A stretch of DNA of 64,000 bases from Daphnia pulex (Eukaryota; Arthropoda; Branchiopoda; Diplostraca; Daphniidae), in NCBI RefSeq assembly GCF_021134715.1, contig NC_060023.1, positions 248,001 to 312,000 on the forward strand, in the 5' to 3' direction. Numbering within the stretch: position 1 is the first letter of the stretch; the number at the start of each line of letters is the position of its first letter. Positions 1 to 10,333 of the stretch are shown here, piece after piece. A program made the translations under genes and the position numbers. A model generated the notes under the pieces. That model did not search any database, was not told where the DNA came from, and saw only the letters and a list, made by a program, of their open reading frames with translations.

Positions 1-739
1 GAACTGTCAAAGTTGGCCAAGAAATTTTCCATTACATGCAGAACTAATGTGAGCATTCTAATATTTTAGTTTATTATAAAACGATTTACATCTTTACTTT
101 TGCGATGATAAAACATAAATGGATTGCAACAGGCTGAAGATGATAAGGCCAAATCGGAAGAAGAAAAACTTGAAGAAGAGCTGGCCAAGCTGATGGATGA
201 ATCGTGCATCCAGGATTTTGTCCAGCAGAGAATGCAGGTTAGTTTCCGATAAAATTGGTGATTTGTTCTATTGCCTAAATTGTGTTTGGTTTTGGTAGGA
301 AATGCTGCTCAGAGAAACCAATCGACTGAGATTTGGATCAGTTCACGTCCTAAAGGACTGTGATCATTTCCTTGCAGCTGTTGATGGGGAGGATAAATCT
401 GTCTGTGTAATCATCCTTCTTCACGAGCCCAACAGCCCCGGTTGTTTGAGTGCCATCAAGGCTGTCGAGTCTCTTTCCAAGGCCTACACCCACGTCAAGT
501 TCTGTACCGTTCGACCGTCTCTCATTTCCATGTCGGTCAACTTTAAAGTCAGCGGAGTGCCAGCCCTGTTAGCCTACAAGTCCGGCCAACTCTTTGGTAA
601 TTTCGTCCGAATGACAGACGAACTCGGCGAGGAATTTGCCACCTGCGATCTCGAAAGTTATCTCATCGAGCACGGCATTCTCAACGACCGCAATCTAGTC
701 CCCAATGTAGTCCAAACAGAGTCCAGTGATGAAGACTGA
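1..739 (+). CDS. PDCL: Phosducin-like protein, C-terminal exons (5' end outside window)
   Basis: Three exons are visible: 1-48, 133-237 and 299-739, with GT-AG introns of 84 and 61 nt; frame is kept throughout and the stop is TGA at 737-739, giving 196 residues. The first exon reads ELSKLAKKFSITCRTN, matching the KKLSMTCRS-type helix of phosducin-like proteins; the second is a charged helix ending DFVQQRMQ; the third is the thioredoxin-fold domain with GVPALLAYKSGQLFGNFVRM and DELGEEFATCDLESYLIEHG, followed by an acidic tail ending SSDED. Proteins of this family are cytosolic cochaperones working with the CCT chaperonin to fold G-beta subunits and assemble G-beta-gamma (family knowledge). The Gly-Asn-Phe-Val-Arg block and acidic tail favour PDCL over PDCL2/3. 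The N-terminal G-beta-binding helix would lie upstream of the window. Confidence 0.9.
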
Positions 740-848
740 AAAGGTGTTTTATTTCATTCATTCATCTCTTAACATCAACCCAAAACTAACCATCATTTCT
801 CAGTGTCTATTATCTCTCGTATTTGAATGAAACACCCGCGATCAAACC

Positions 849-854
849 ATTAAA
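849..854 (+). promoter_or_regulatory. Polyadenylation signal of the phosducin-like gene
   Basis: ATTAAA, a common variant poly(A) signal, lies 110 nt past the stop codon and is the best candidate in this 3' UTR. Confidence 0.5.
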
Positions 855-2397
855 AAAAGCTTCCTCCCCGGGTAAAGAAAAGTGTTTTGTTTGCTTTTTA
901 TTATTTTAATCATTTTATACCAGTTGCCGACTCCAAAAGATCACCGAGTTGTTTGTTGACGAGCCTGGAAGCAGAAAGCGAAAAAAGTGGAGGAGAAAGT
1001 TGTATAACAGTGAAAGACAAATAGCCACTACAACCCCATGGCGCAGATCTAAATGTAAATTTGTTTCACCTTGGCCTTTATTATATCATTTTCAACATTC
1101 ATAAAGTATAGAGCAGGGACTCTTCGTTTCCGGTCACGCTCTCGCTCCACTGAGTGATGGAAGAGGGTCATCCAGTTGTTGTTGTCTTTCTCCTAAAGCT
1201 AAACAAATCTTTGCTTTTAAAACGCTCTTTTGTTTGCGTGAACAAAGTCAGTGCGTGAAAGACTACTAGTCTATTGTTCAGTCGTTTGAAAAGAAAGCGT
1301 GGGCTATTTGAAATGAGAAATGTAGACCGACTCGTGTCATTATTGTAAATGATTTCAAGAAAACTAGAAAAAGTATTGAGTTATTTTCGCGCCCAATATT
1401 TGAATCAGCCAAGCAATCAAATAACATAATATAGCCAACGTATTTCTTGCTATTGAGATAATCAAATTGTGTGCCAGCCTCTTCGGAAGATCCTTTTCCG
1501 CACAGCAGTGGGTGGGAACAATTTTGCTAGAAACTCCCACTAATAAAATATTATGAATTATTCGAGTTTAGCTATAAACGTTTAGTTTGATAATGTGTTT
1601 TTTCTCCAATGGGACTTGCATACGTCTCTTTATGATTTAAAATAACGAACAGTAATGCTCCGCCTACTGAAGTGTCATTCGACGACTGAAATGAAATGCA
1701 GCATATGGGCGTGATTACTGAAAACGAACTTTGGATAAAATATTATTTGCTTCAATTGATATATGAGAAAAATTAGATTACTTTGGATTGATTTTGGTAA
1801 TTGGACAATCCTTGATTTTGTTCTGTTTGGCAAATTATGAGCCCAAAAGAGTTGGGCGTGGATAAATCGATCAAAGAATTGATAGGAAGGAAATTACAAA
1901 TGGCCCTTGAGAATTCAGACACCTTTAGTGAAAAGCAGTGAATAACCAGCAAGTAATCACAATTAAAGGAAAATAAATTTTTTCTAATGGAATAAATTGA
2001 ATTTGTTTGAAGTAATTATTTATCGCGCCAATAAAGGTGGCGTGACTGTTGCATGCCAATTTGGCAACACAGACAACGATTTAATTCGCGGGAATCAGAC
2101 ATATCGATTAATCTCGCCGTCAGAGATGGTTGATGGTCATGGATTTGTTTTTTTTCTGGTGTTTGAAGTTTGAATATTAAATCCCATATTCAGCAGTTAT
2201 AAACCAGGTAATTATGTTTATTAAACAATGATAATCAAGATAATACGAAAGTAGACAAAGAAATAAGTCATTGTAAGAGCCATGGTTGTTCTATGTTGCA
2301 GTTGAGAGGAAGCAGATGTTACGACCACGTGTCGAATACTTTATCAGGCAGCTGATGGGGAACAATGGATGAAGATTTTGATCAATCTAGCCAGTCA
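855..2397. other. Intergenic, no gene seen
   Basis: AT-rich sequence between the convergent phosducin-like (+) and SLC23 (-) genes. I saw no open exon with splice context, no tRNA-like fold and no repeat related to the rest of the window. Confidence 0.5.
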
Positions 2398-5187
2398 TCA
2401 CTCCACAGAGGACATCTGAATTGCAGCTGTTTTACCATTTGGCTTATCTTCGCACTTGTTCTCCCCTCTCCACCAGCTCTTTGCCTTCCCACTCCAAACT
2501 TCTGGCCGATAGGATGGCAGGAAAGGCAAGTAAGCTGCCCATTCTTGTCTGTTTTCAATAATAATGACACACCAAGAGTTTTTGGTCAGCCAGTGTGTCA
2601 AGGAGAAAGTCTTGCTTAATGAATGGGGTTACGGTTACCTTTTCAACCAAGGAGTGATGAAGGGGATGTCATAAGTGCACTGAGGCAACTCCCGTTCATG
2701 TGCTGACTCTTCATTGCTGCTTTTTGTATTAGGATCAGGATGGGCCAGCCACTTAGTCAGTCCTCTTTCTTCGTCAGTACCTTTCAGGGAAATCTTTTCA
2801 TTAAAAGAATTTTTTTTAAATTTATTTGTCGAGTTATTTTACCTGGAATGGTGTTGTCTAAAAAGAAACCCAAAACACCTGCTGTAAACATGCTGGTGCT
2901 CATCAAAACGGTAACAATCTGATCAAAGATTTGTGACCCACTGTTGATGGCACCAGGATTAGCTTTCATCCATTGAGATAGAACCTGCGAATTATTGGAA
3001 ATTAGACGTTGAAAGCAAGTCAGATTTTCTTTTTCCTAATTGTTCACCAGAGAGAAAAAGATGGAGAAGCCGAGGACGAGTAAATTCCTTGACGAGTTGA
3101 GGTCGATAAATTGTAAATTGGCCAAACCAGTGGCTGCAATCATTCCAAACAGGACGCAGAATATCCCACCGATAATTGGCTCTGGGATGGTAATAAAAAG
3201 AGCTCCAAATTTCGACAAGACACCAAAGACCATCATCATTAGAGCGGCCGCTTGAATCACCCTCCGACTTCCCACCTAACAAAAGGGAAATTTGGTTAAT
3301 TTTTACTTTTTCTTTTATTCGAACTTGAAGATTATTTTACTTTGGTGACGCCAATGGCTCCAATGTTTTCCGAGTAGCTGGTCGTTCCGTTTCCAGATCC
3401 CCACAGGCCGGCCAAAATGCAGCCGAGTCCTTCGATGGCGATGCCTCGGTTCATTGCGTGAACGGGAGGTGGTCGTGCACCTGCCAATCTTGCGCAAGCA
3501 TAATAATCTCCAATGCTCTCGATGGCCGAAGCCAAAACTCCCGCCAACATCCCGAATACGGCCGCTACGCTCACCGTCGGCAGACCCCATTGGCCTGTCA
3601 ATTATTGAAATGTTGTCAATTTTATGGGCAATTTTCAATCGTTCGTTTGTCATTACATGGATAGGGAAACCGGAACCAGGGGGCTTCGTAGAGGATGTTG
3701 ATTTTATTGTCGGTTCTGGCTGGCGATCCTGTCTGAAAGGCATCGCTCACGGTCAGGATAGCGCACAATGTCCAGACGAGAACGATGCTCAGTAGAACCT
3801 GTGAAGCAATTTTGAATTTTGAATTTATTTTGTTTTTGTACAATTGCTGCCATCTACCGGTAGAAGAGTGAAGATGTCGAGTTTTTTCACGCCCCATCCT
3901 TGCCCCTTGCGGAATGTTGGCAAAGGACATTTGACGTTTTTAAGGTATTGAGAGAAGACGATGACCAAAAAGATTGTCCTGTAAAATAGATAGCTATTAG
4001 GATGTACAAGGAATTTTAAAATAATTAAAATAATTACAATCCAGAAATGCCCCAGTGTTTGCCGGCCATGTTTCCCGCCGCCCCGAAGAGGGACAGTCCG
4101 ACCATAACAATAGCAGGAGCGATAGTTAATGGAGTAATGAATCGCAGAATCAATCCAACAATCCCTTATTAATGAATTTATGATTATTTCCTTGTAAACG
4201 AGTCTTAGGTTAGGAAATAAAACCAAATTCAATTTCATACCGAAGACTCCGATGGCGAATTGAAAGACGGAAGCGACTACAATTGCGCCTTGAACTTCCC
4301 TCATTCTCAATTGCCACAATTCGGTTTTATCCTCGTACGTCATGTTGGCCATGACTCCTGGCGCCGGGCACTTCCATTCCGGCAGATTGAGGATGGCGAA
4401 TGTGGGCACCAAGAAAGCGAACGTCCCCCCTTGAACTATCGGCAACCTGTCGCCCGGATGTAATTGATTTCACCAAACGAAGGTTAACATTCAGCCTTGG
4501 ATGGACAAGCAAAATAAAGGGGGGTAAGAAAACCCACCTGACTCCCAGAGTGCATTGCAGCAGGGTGATGATTCCCGAGACGAAAATGATGGTGGAGACG
4601 ATGGCACTGCGAACGGGGTCGTTCTCTTCGATGCACAAGGCTGGAGTCAAGATGAAGGGCACAGATATTGTCCCCCCAAACATCATCAAGTAGTGCTGGG
4701 GTAGTAGGAGGGATAAACAAAAGTTTAAGGAATGCGCCAGAAAACATTGTTTTGAAACACTGTCGTCGCTGGAGGCGCGAAGCATTTGAAAACAAAAATG
4801 TAGGACATCTAGCGACCTAGATTCAAACATGCTTACGAAATTCTTTGTATAGATCGACACAAAAGCGCGCTGCCGAGTTGACGTCGTCGTCATCATTTTG
4901 AATTGCGTCAAATCAAAATTTAAAATAATACCTGAAATCCTAAAAGACAACTAAGATGCCAGGGTGGAATGTCGTCGACCGAGTAGAGTAACGCGTGCCG
5001 ACTAGCAACAACTCGAGTTATTGAATCGCTTTTCTTGGCCGGTAGAGTCTCAGCTTGTTGCTGGTCCATTTCGACCTCCTAATTTGAGTCGAATGAATTT
5101 AACAGGCGAAAAAGGAAAACGTTTTTTAAAATTGTAATTTACCTCGTCGATATCGAGAGCCGCGTTGGTTTGACCAGCCATGGCCAT
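2398..5187 (-). CDS. SLC23 (nucleobase/ascorbate transporter family) membrane transporter, complete
   Basis: Twelve exons, 5' to 3' on the minus strand: 5187-5143, 5078-4932, 4695-4538, 4446-4241, 4164-4038, 3978-3858, 3798-3657, 3594-3341, 3275-3048, 2984-2843, 2780-2639, 2548-2398. They total 1863 nt, or 620 residues, normal for SLC23. The Gln-His of transmembrane helix 1 ([11 protein letters not shown]) falls at residues 64-65, and the family signature [10 protein letters not shown] at about 391-400; IREVQGA-like [25 protein letters not shown] and [12 protein letters not shown] are also typical. The C-terminal exon ends in a [15 protein letters not shown] tail. SLC23 proteins are plasma-membrane Na+-coupled carriers of ascorbate or nucleobases; substrate cannot be told here. 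Start chosen at 5187 (AAAATGG context); an in-frame ATG at 5253 would add 22 residues. Confidence 0.93.
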
Positions 5188-6287
5188 TTTCCCAGTTGCT
5201 ACTGATTCACTTGCCACTGCGAAAAGTGGGACGCCACTCTTACCTGTGAGCATCTTCTTTCCTCTTTTTCCCTTCGGGAATTATTGGGCCACTTTGAGAG
5301 TCGACTTGTTATTGCCACTTTGCAAGTCGACTTGGCCCTCCAACTATCGATACCTATTCCTTTCTAATAACAACAGGAGATTCCGTTACGCTTCTTCCTT
5401 TTTTACGTTTCATTCCGTCCCACGTTTGTTTGTTTTGATTAGACGTGGGCTTCTTTCGTCAATCTTTATATTAGTCGATGGACAACAATGGGCGATGTTC
5501 TCTTTGCCCTTGAATAAGGCGAGAGAACTTTATCTAGTCCGTTCCTGTTGCCGAATATAACTCGAAAGGTCTGTGTCTTCTTTAAGAACAAACGCGCATT
5601 CCAAATATTTCAATTGTTTCGAGTGACTTTGGTCTGGACTATTGATACGGTCGGCCAATTAATTTCAAACGTTGTCTTATAATCGAATCCTTATTTGCCG
5701 AGATCTTTCTGTTTTTGATTCATCATTTTGATTTTCCTGTGAAATTGTACTATTTTTGTGATGGCATTTTAATTGTTTATTGGTTTTTACAGGTTGTTCG
5801 TTTTCGTTTGCTTGGAGGATCCGGCCATTTCTTCATTACCCCTTCCTAGTTTTCCCCCTTTTATCTCCTCGTGTACGTTCATGTGAATGTGAACGTATTC
5901 CGGGGACGTCTTCCGGTAATTTCATTCATCGAGTCTTCCAACCAAGGTAGGAAAACCAACTGGATCTCTATTTCATTTTGCGCTTGTACCCATCAGTGTA
6001 TGCTGGGGATGAGAAAGCCATTTTTGAGGCCACTTTTTTTTTAACGGCACCCAAATTGCGTAGATAGCGTTACCTAATCATTTTCTCTGTGCAGTGGAAC
6101 GCTAAGCGAATTTGAATGCCCTTAGTTTTTCAATTGCGCTTAGATTAGATTTCTGTTTTTACTTTCTTTCTAAGTAAGAACCGAAAACCTGTACTAAATT
6201 GTACGGTTGGACATTGTAGCAATTAACAATTAAAAATTTGTGGATGAGAAATAGGGACGTTATTTACAAAAGCGTTCACGTTTTAGA
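5188..6287. other. Upstream region of the SLC23 gene
   Basis: No further coding exon was recognised. The region probably holds the SLC23 promoter and 5' UTR. A GATA-like AT-rich stretch and several poly-T runs are present but I cannot assign a start site. Confidence 0.4.
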
Positions 6288-6352
6288 GACGCAATCGTTG
6301 AAGTCATGTAATGCCTGAGTTGTCCGGTTCCGCTGTTGGTGGCGCTCGTGTC
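6288..6352. repeat. Direct repeat, copy 1 (65 bp)
   Basis: Begins GACGCAATCGTTGA and ends CTGTTGGTGGCGCTCGTGTC. A second copy lies at 7931-7995 in the same orientation, with scattered substitutions in the middle. The two copies bracket the double-retropepsin gene. Confidence 0.8.
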
Positions 6353-6828
6353 TAATCCCTTTGCAGGATGATAGTTTTAAGATTTTTAGACAGGTATTAA
6401 CAGTTGTATAACTGTCGCATCGACTTTTCATTCTGGTTTTGTGAAAATGAGTTGTTAAAAGGATTATGCGATTTGTAATTTTAATAATACCCGCAATTTT
6501 TGTTGAGAATATCTTAGGTTTTCCCGTTTGGAGTCCTTCGAATATTTTACAAAAAAATTCACGAGCTAAAGCGAATTAGTTTTAATCATTTCTCTGAACG
6601 AATCAAAACTCTTTCAAAATTTTGATATTTTTATTGCAATTAAAATGCGATGGGAAAAGAGGTAATTTATAATAATGGCGCTGCTCTTTAGATCATGAAC
6701 GATTTTGACTCTATTAGTCTTTTAAAATCGGGTAGTGGGGTTTCAGCCGGGCATTTTCTTCCCTTAACGTGGCGATGTTGGGCCGGCCGGCTGCCGTCGT
6801 GATCCCCGCAATCGGAGACAATTTTTTT

Positions 6829-7611
6829 TCATTCGGGCACTGCGACTGGTTGTTCGAGGGGCTTATGAAACTTAATACCTCGAAAAATTGAATTGAAGTC
6901 GAGCTGTAAAGAATCGAACCAGTTCGTACCCAAAATTGCCGGGATTTCGTCGTTATCGGCAATCAGGAGTGGCAGCTGAGCCTCGGTTCCGTTGTACTTG
7001 ATGTTGAGGGAGCACTCGCCCAGAATTGGGATGAATTGGTTGCTGGTGCTCTCAACTAAACGATTGACCGGGTTGATGTGAGGTTCACCCAATTCTTTCC
7101 ATTTCGCTAGACCGGCAATCGAGCAAGTGGCGCCCGTATCCAGGATCATTCCGAAATGTTTGTGGTCTACCGAGACCTTGACATGGAATCGCTTCGATAT
7201 CAACTTGAGCGCGTCATCCATCAGTTGTTGCTTTTTGATTTCATCAGTCAAAGTTAAATCGGATACCATCGCGAGTGTTCCGTCGCTGATGAACTTGTTC
7301 CAATCGAAATCGACGAGAAATGGTAACGCTCGGCGGCCAATCAAGTTTCTGGTGTTGTCGTCGTCTGACACTTGGACGGGACATTCGAAATCAATTCCGG
7401 CAAAGTTCATTTTGGCTAAGAATCCGCCCTTTAGCGGAATGACTCCGGTTGCCGAACTCCTGGTGTCGCCATTACTCACCAGGTCCGGCTCTCCTATCTG
7501 GGACCACAGGGTTTTATTGATCAGGGGCTTATCACACCCCGAGTCGAGTTTTAAACTGACATTGTGATCGTTTAATTTCATATCCAGGAAATATTTTTTA
7601 AATTCAGTCAT
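6829..7611 (-). CDS. Protein with two tandem retropepsin-like aspartic protease domains
   Basis: Intronless, 260 residues. Domain 1 has LDSG at residues 22-25 and closes with NLIGRRALPF (89-98). Domain 2 has ILDTGATCSIAG (157-167) and closes with IPAILGTNWF (223-232). These are the DT/SG active-site and (I/L)(I/L)G flap-closing motifs of the retropepsin_like domain found in Ty3/Gypsy-type retrotransposons. Retropepsins normally act as homodimers with one DT/SG per chain, so two complete halves in one chain could form an intramolecular dimer (inference). No reverse transcriptase, RNase H or integrase is visible nearby, so this is either a domesticated protease or a relic of an element. Direct 65-bp repeats bracket it. 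Substrate unknown. Confidence 0.75.
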   Translation of the reverse strand: MTEFKKYFLDMKLNDHNVSLKLDSGCDKPLINKTLWSQIGEPDLVSNGDTRSSATGVIPLKGGFLAKMNFAGIDFECPVQVSDDDNTRNLIGRRALPFLVDFDWNKFISDGTLAMVSDLTLTDEIKKQQLMDDALKLISKRFHVKVSVDHKHFGMILDTGATCSIAGLAKWKELGEPHINPVNRLVESTSNQFIPILGECSLNIKYNGTEAQLPLLIADNDEIPAILGTNWFDSLQLDFNSIFRGIKFHKPLEQPVAVPE

Positions 7612-7930
7612 TTTGAAACTGATGCAATTTTTAGTGTCTTATTTGGAAGACTTCTGAGGCAACGTTAAGCACGGTCTGTTTAGCTCTTTTTCGTCGCCTT
7701 TGCGCTGCCTTATGTAACCTCCCGTTCGTGATAATCGACTCGCAACGACTCGAATTCCCATTCCCGCTCATTATCTCTAATTTGTCTTTTGTGGAATTTA
7801 ATCAAAATGGGGATTTTAGATAATTAGATATTAAAACGAATATTGTTCAATCATTTAAATGTAATATTGATTCAAATTGAGGGAGATGTTAACTATTAAG
7901 TGTCCTCGCTGGACCCACTCAATGACTCAT

Positions 7931-7995
7931 GACGCAATCGTTGACGTAACCTTATACCCGAGTTGTCTAGTCCCGCTGTTGGTGGCGCTCGTGTC
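7931..7995. repeat. Direct repeat, copy 2 (65 bp)
   Basis: Partner of 6288-6352, offset 1643 bp. Both copies share the GACGCAATCGTTGA start and the CCGCTGTTGGTGGCGCTCGTG end. Confidence 0.8.
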
Positions 7996-8497
7996 GTGCC
8001 CATTTGATGGTACACCCGGTACACCCCACACCGATTTGCAGCCTGTTGCATAACTTGGTCTGGTTTAATCCAGATTATTCCTCAATATCTTAGTTTCTTA
8101 TATTTTTGTTGTTTGAGGCATTCTCTGGGAAATTCATTTCTCGTCTAATTGCGACAGACGTCAGCACTAAAATGTCCTCAAATCGATTGATGGCTGCGAC
8201 TTTTTCTATCTACAGTGTCGGGCCAGTGTGTTGAAATTCGTTGGCCTTCTTATGTTATATCTATAATGCCTGTTTGATTATTTGACGAAAATGAGCCTAC
8301 TACGAGACAACTTTTGTTTTCAGGCATTAGGTTACTCCCTCACCCTCAGTTTGAACATTCAACGATCGATATTTGCTGTGCGATGTCATTTATGTTTATT
8401 TAATCCTGACAAATGAAATGAAAAATGAACTGAAATCTCCACTTATCCAGTTATCAACTCAAGGTAAAAGTCAATTCTTTGTCTTATCTTTTATTTT
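7996..8497. other. Intergenic spacer between two minus-strand single-exon genes
   Basis: No coding potential recognised. On the minus strand an AATAAA for the upstream gene lies at 8495-8490, right after its stop codon. Confidence 0.4.
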
Positions 8498-9274
8498 TTA
8501 AAAATATTTCCGGTACTGATTTCTCTTTTGTGAATCTTGGGTGGTAGGTGTCGCGTTTGGCGTCTGCATTTGGAACACGAAAGGCGGATGAACGTTATTC
8601 CATTCATTCGAATTTGGGCGTGGCACATTGGGTCCCCAGTTATTGACGTCTGTTACATCCATTTGAGGTAACACTTCATTTAGTGTTTTTCTACTGGCCA
8701 TTGCCGCATTGCTGTAATAATTCTCCGGTTGTACCGATGCGAACGTCGTCGGTGGACTGTCAAAAGGGCTTCCATCTTTTATCGGGTGGGGCGCTGTCCA
8801 ACCCATTGGGGCGGGTTGGTGTAGAAATATCAGGTTTAGGTTGCTACGAATCTCGTCGAGCTCTGCCTGCATTTTCACGGCGTTAATTCGTAGCTCGTAG
8901 AGTTCCCTCTGGTCTATTTTTCGTTGCTCCTCCATCTGCTGGAATCGATTTTGCATTTCCACGTAGTACATGTCGGGTCTTTGTGGTGGAGCAAGGGGGT
9001 GGTTAAATCCGTTTCCGGGATACCTTTGAGGAGGAGGTGTTTGGTTATTACCCCATTGAATTGGGACGTGCTTTGGGTAGCAAAACGTGTCTACGTAATC
9101 TCCCTCAAACAGTCCAGCTGATGGCGTTACTGGAATAGGCGGAGGAGGGAGTTGTGGTTTTTGCCCTGGATTTCTCGGGCCGTTTGGTTTAGCCTGTGGG
9201 TTGGATTCGACAAGTTTCTGGTAGTCTTCTCCCAAAAACCACGAAATAATCCAATTAAAAACAGCAGTCAACAT
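8498..9274 (-). CDS. Unrecognised Pro/Gln/Asn-rich protein with short coiled coil
   Basis: Intronless, 258 residues from the ATG at 9274 (an upstream extension has no ATG). Residues 1-16 are a hydrophobic/aromatic segment (MLTAVFNWIISWFLG), followed by a proline-rich stretch with PPPPIP, a short charged helical segment (EMQNRFQQMEEQRKIDQREL) and an Asn/Pro-rich tail. I recognise no domain. It has its own TATA/initiator pair upstream. It precedes the double-retropepsin gene on the same strand by about 890 bp, which would match a gag-then-protease order of a retroelement, but it has no CCHC knuckle or other gag hallmark, so that link is only a guess. Confidence 0.6.
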   Translation of the reverse strand: MLTAVFNWIISWFLGEDYQKLVESNPQAKPNGPRNPGQKPQLPPPPIPVTPSAGLFEGDYVDTFCYPKHVPIQWGNNQTPPPQRYPGNGFNHPLAPPQRPDMYYVEMQNRFQQMEEQRKIDQRELYELRINAVKMQAELDEIRSNLNLIFLHQPAPMGWTAPHPIKDGSPFDSPPTTFASVQPENYYSNAAMASRKTLNEVLPQMDVTDVNNWGPNVPRPNSNEWNNVHPPFVFQMQTPNATPTTQDSQKRNQYRKYF

Positions 9275-9324
9275 TGTGGTTGGTGATTGGGTGAGCAAAG
9301 TTTCTTTGGTGGGTTAGTCAGGAA

Positions 9325-9356
9325 TCTGAAATGTAGTCACGAGGCTTCCTCTTATA
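9325..9356 (-). promoter_or_regulatory. TATA box and initiator of the Pro-rich gene
   Basis: On the minus strand TATAAG begins at 9356 and a TCAGA initiator-like motif has its A at 9327, 29 nt downstream, the expected arthropod spacing. The start codon at 9274 is about 50 nt further on. Confidence 0.6.
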
Positions 9357-10333
9357 GACTTGGGTGACTGATGGCATCACCGGCAATCGCCACACGTTGC
9401 TTTTATTTTAGTTGTGCCAATTCAATTGAAAGTAATTGTCTTCCTTTTTAGTATTTTCGTAAATTTCCAATTATTTCGCAGTTTGTTCAATGTAATTGAA
9501 ACCAGTTTTTTTAATTATTTGTTCAAGCTCAAGCAAATAATAAAGCGATGGAGCTCTGCCCACTCCGCACCCAGGTCTAGGTAAATAAAATGAGGTAGAT
9601 GTCGCTAGTGGCGTTTTGTTTCGTTTGCATCAAATGGCAATCATGGCCGACTGTCTGTGGTTCTATGATGTAAAGAAATGAGTTTCCTGAGCTTCTGTCC
9701 TTCAAGTTTCAACTCTGGGTGAGATTTCAGACTTGAAAATGTTTCAAGTGTCTGCTTTATAATAATTGTTATCATATTTCCATATAATAGTCATGAGCAG
9801 TGCATTGTGTTGTCACTGTTAACCTGGAGAACACAAGACTTCTTCCCATCCAATTGTGCTGGGTCCAATATGTTTTCTATGAAAAACAGCTTATAGCAGG
9901 TAAATTTAATCTTTTCTATACTGTCTGGTATATTTTTATTTAAGATCAGGACAAATCACTAGCAATTTATTACTGTGTGGCTACAGTTGAATAATGATGT
10001 GATAGTTGCTTGGTAATCAAACTGTTTGTTTTGATCCCATCCAGAAAAATATCATTTTCATTCCGCTTGCTGGAAAGTTGAAAAAATTCAGCAACACATA
10101 ATAACATTGAGTGCAGTCTGAGGGAATAATTTAACATCAAATGCATTAGATAAATATTGTGAAGGGACTAAAATCTATTATCCTTTCTTCTTTAAGCGCT
10201 AAGGAGTAGGCCAGTTTGTTGAGTTTTGATGAAAACGCTTTAAACAGTTTACTCCAGTTATTTACTCTTTTTCCTTCGTAGTAATGCAAACAGAATCAAA
10301 AGTTCCATTGGTCAACATCAACTGTTGTTTACT

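Noticed and set aside
2365..5560. Plus-strand open frames of 70-126 codons across the SLC23 gene
   Set aside because: They are antisense to well-supported SLC23 exons and show no domain or splice logic.
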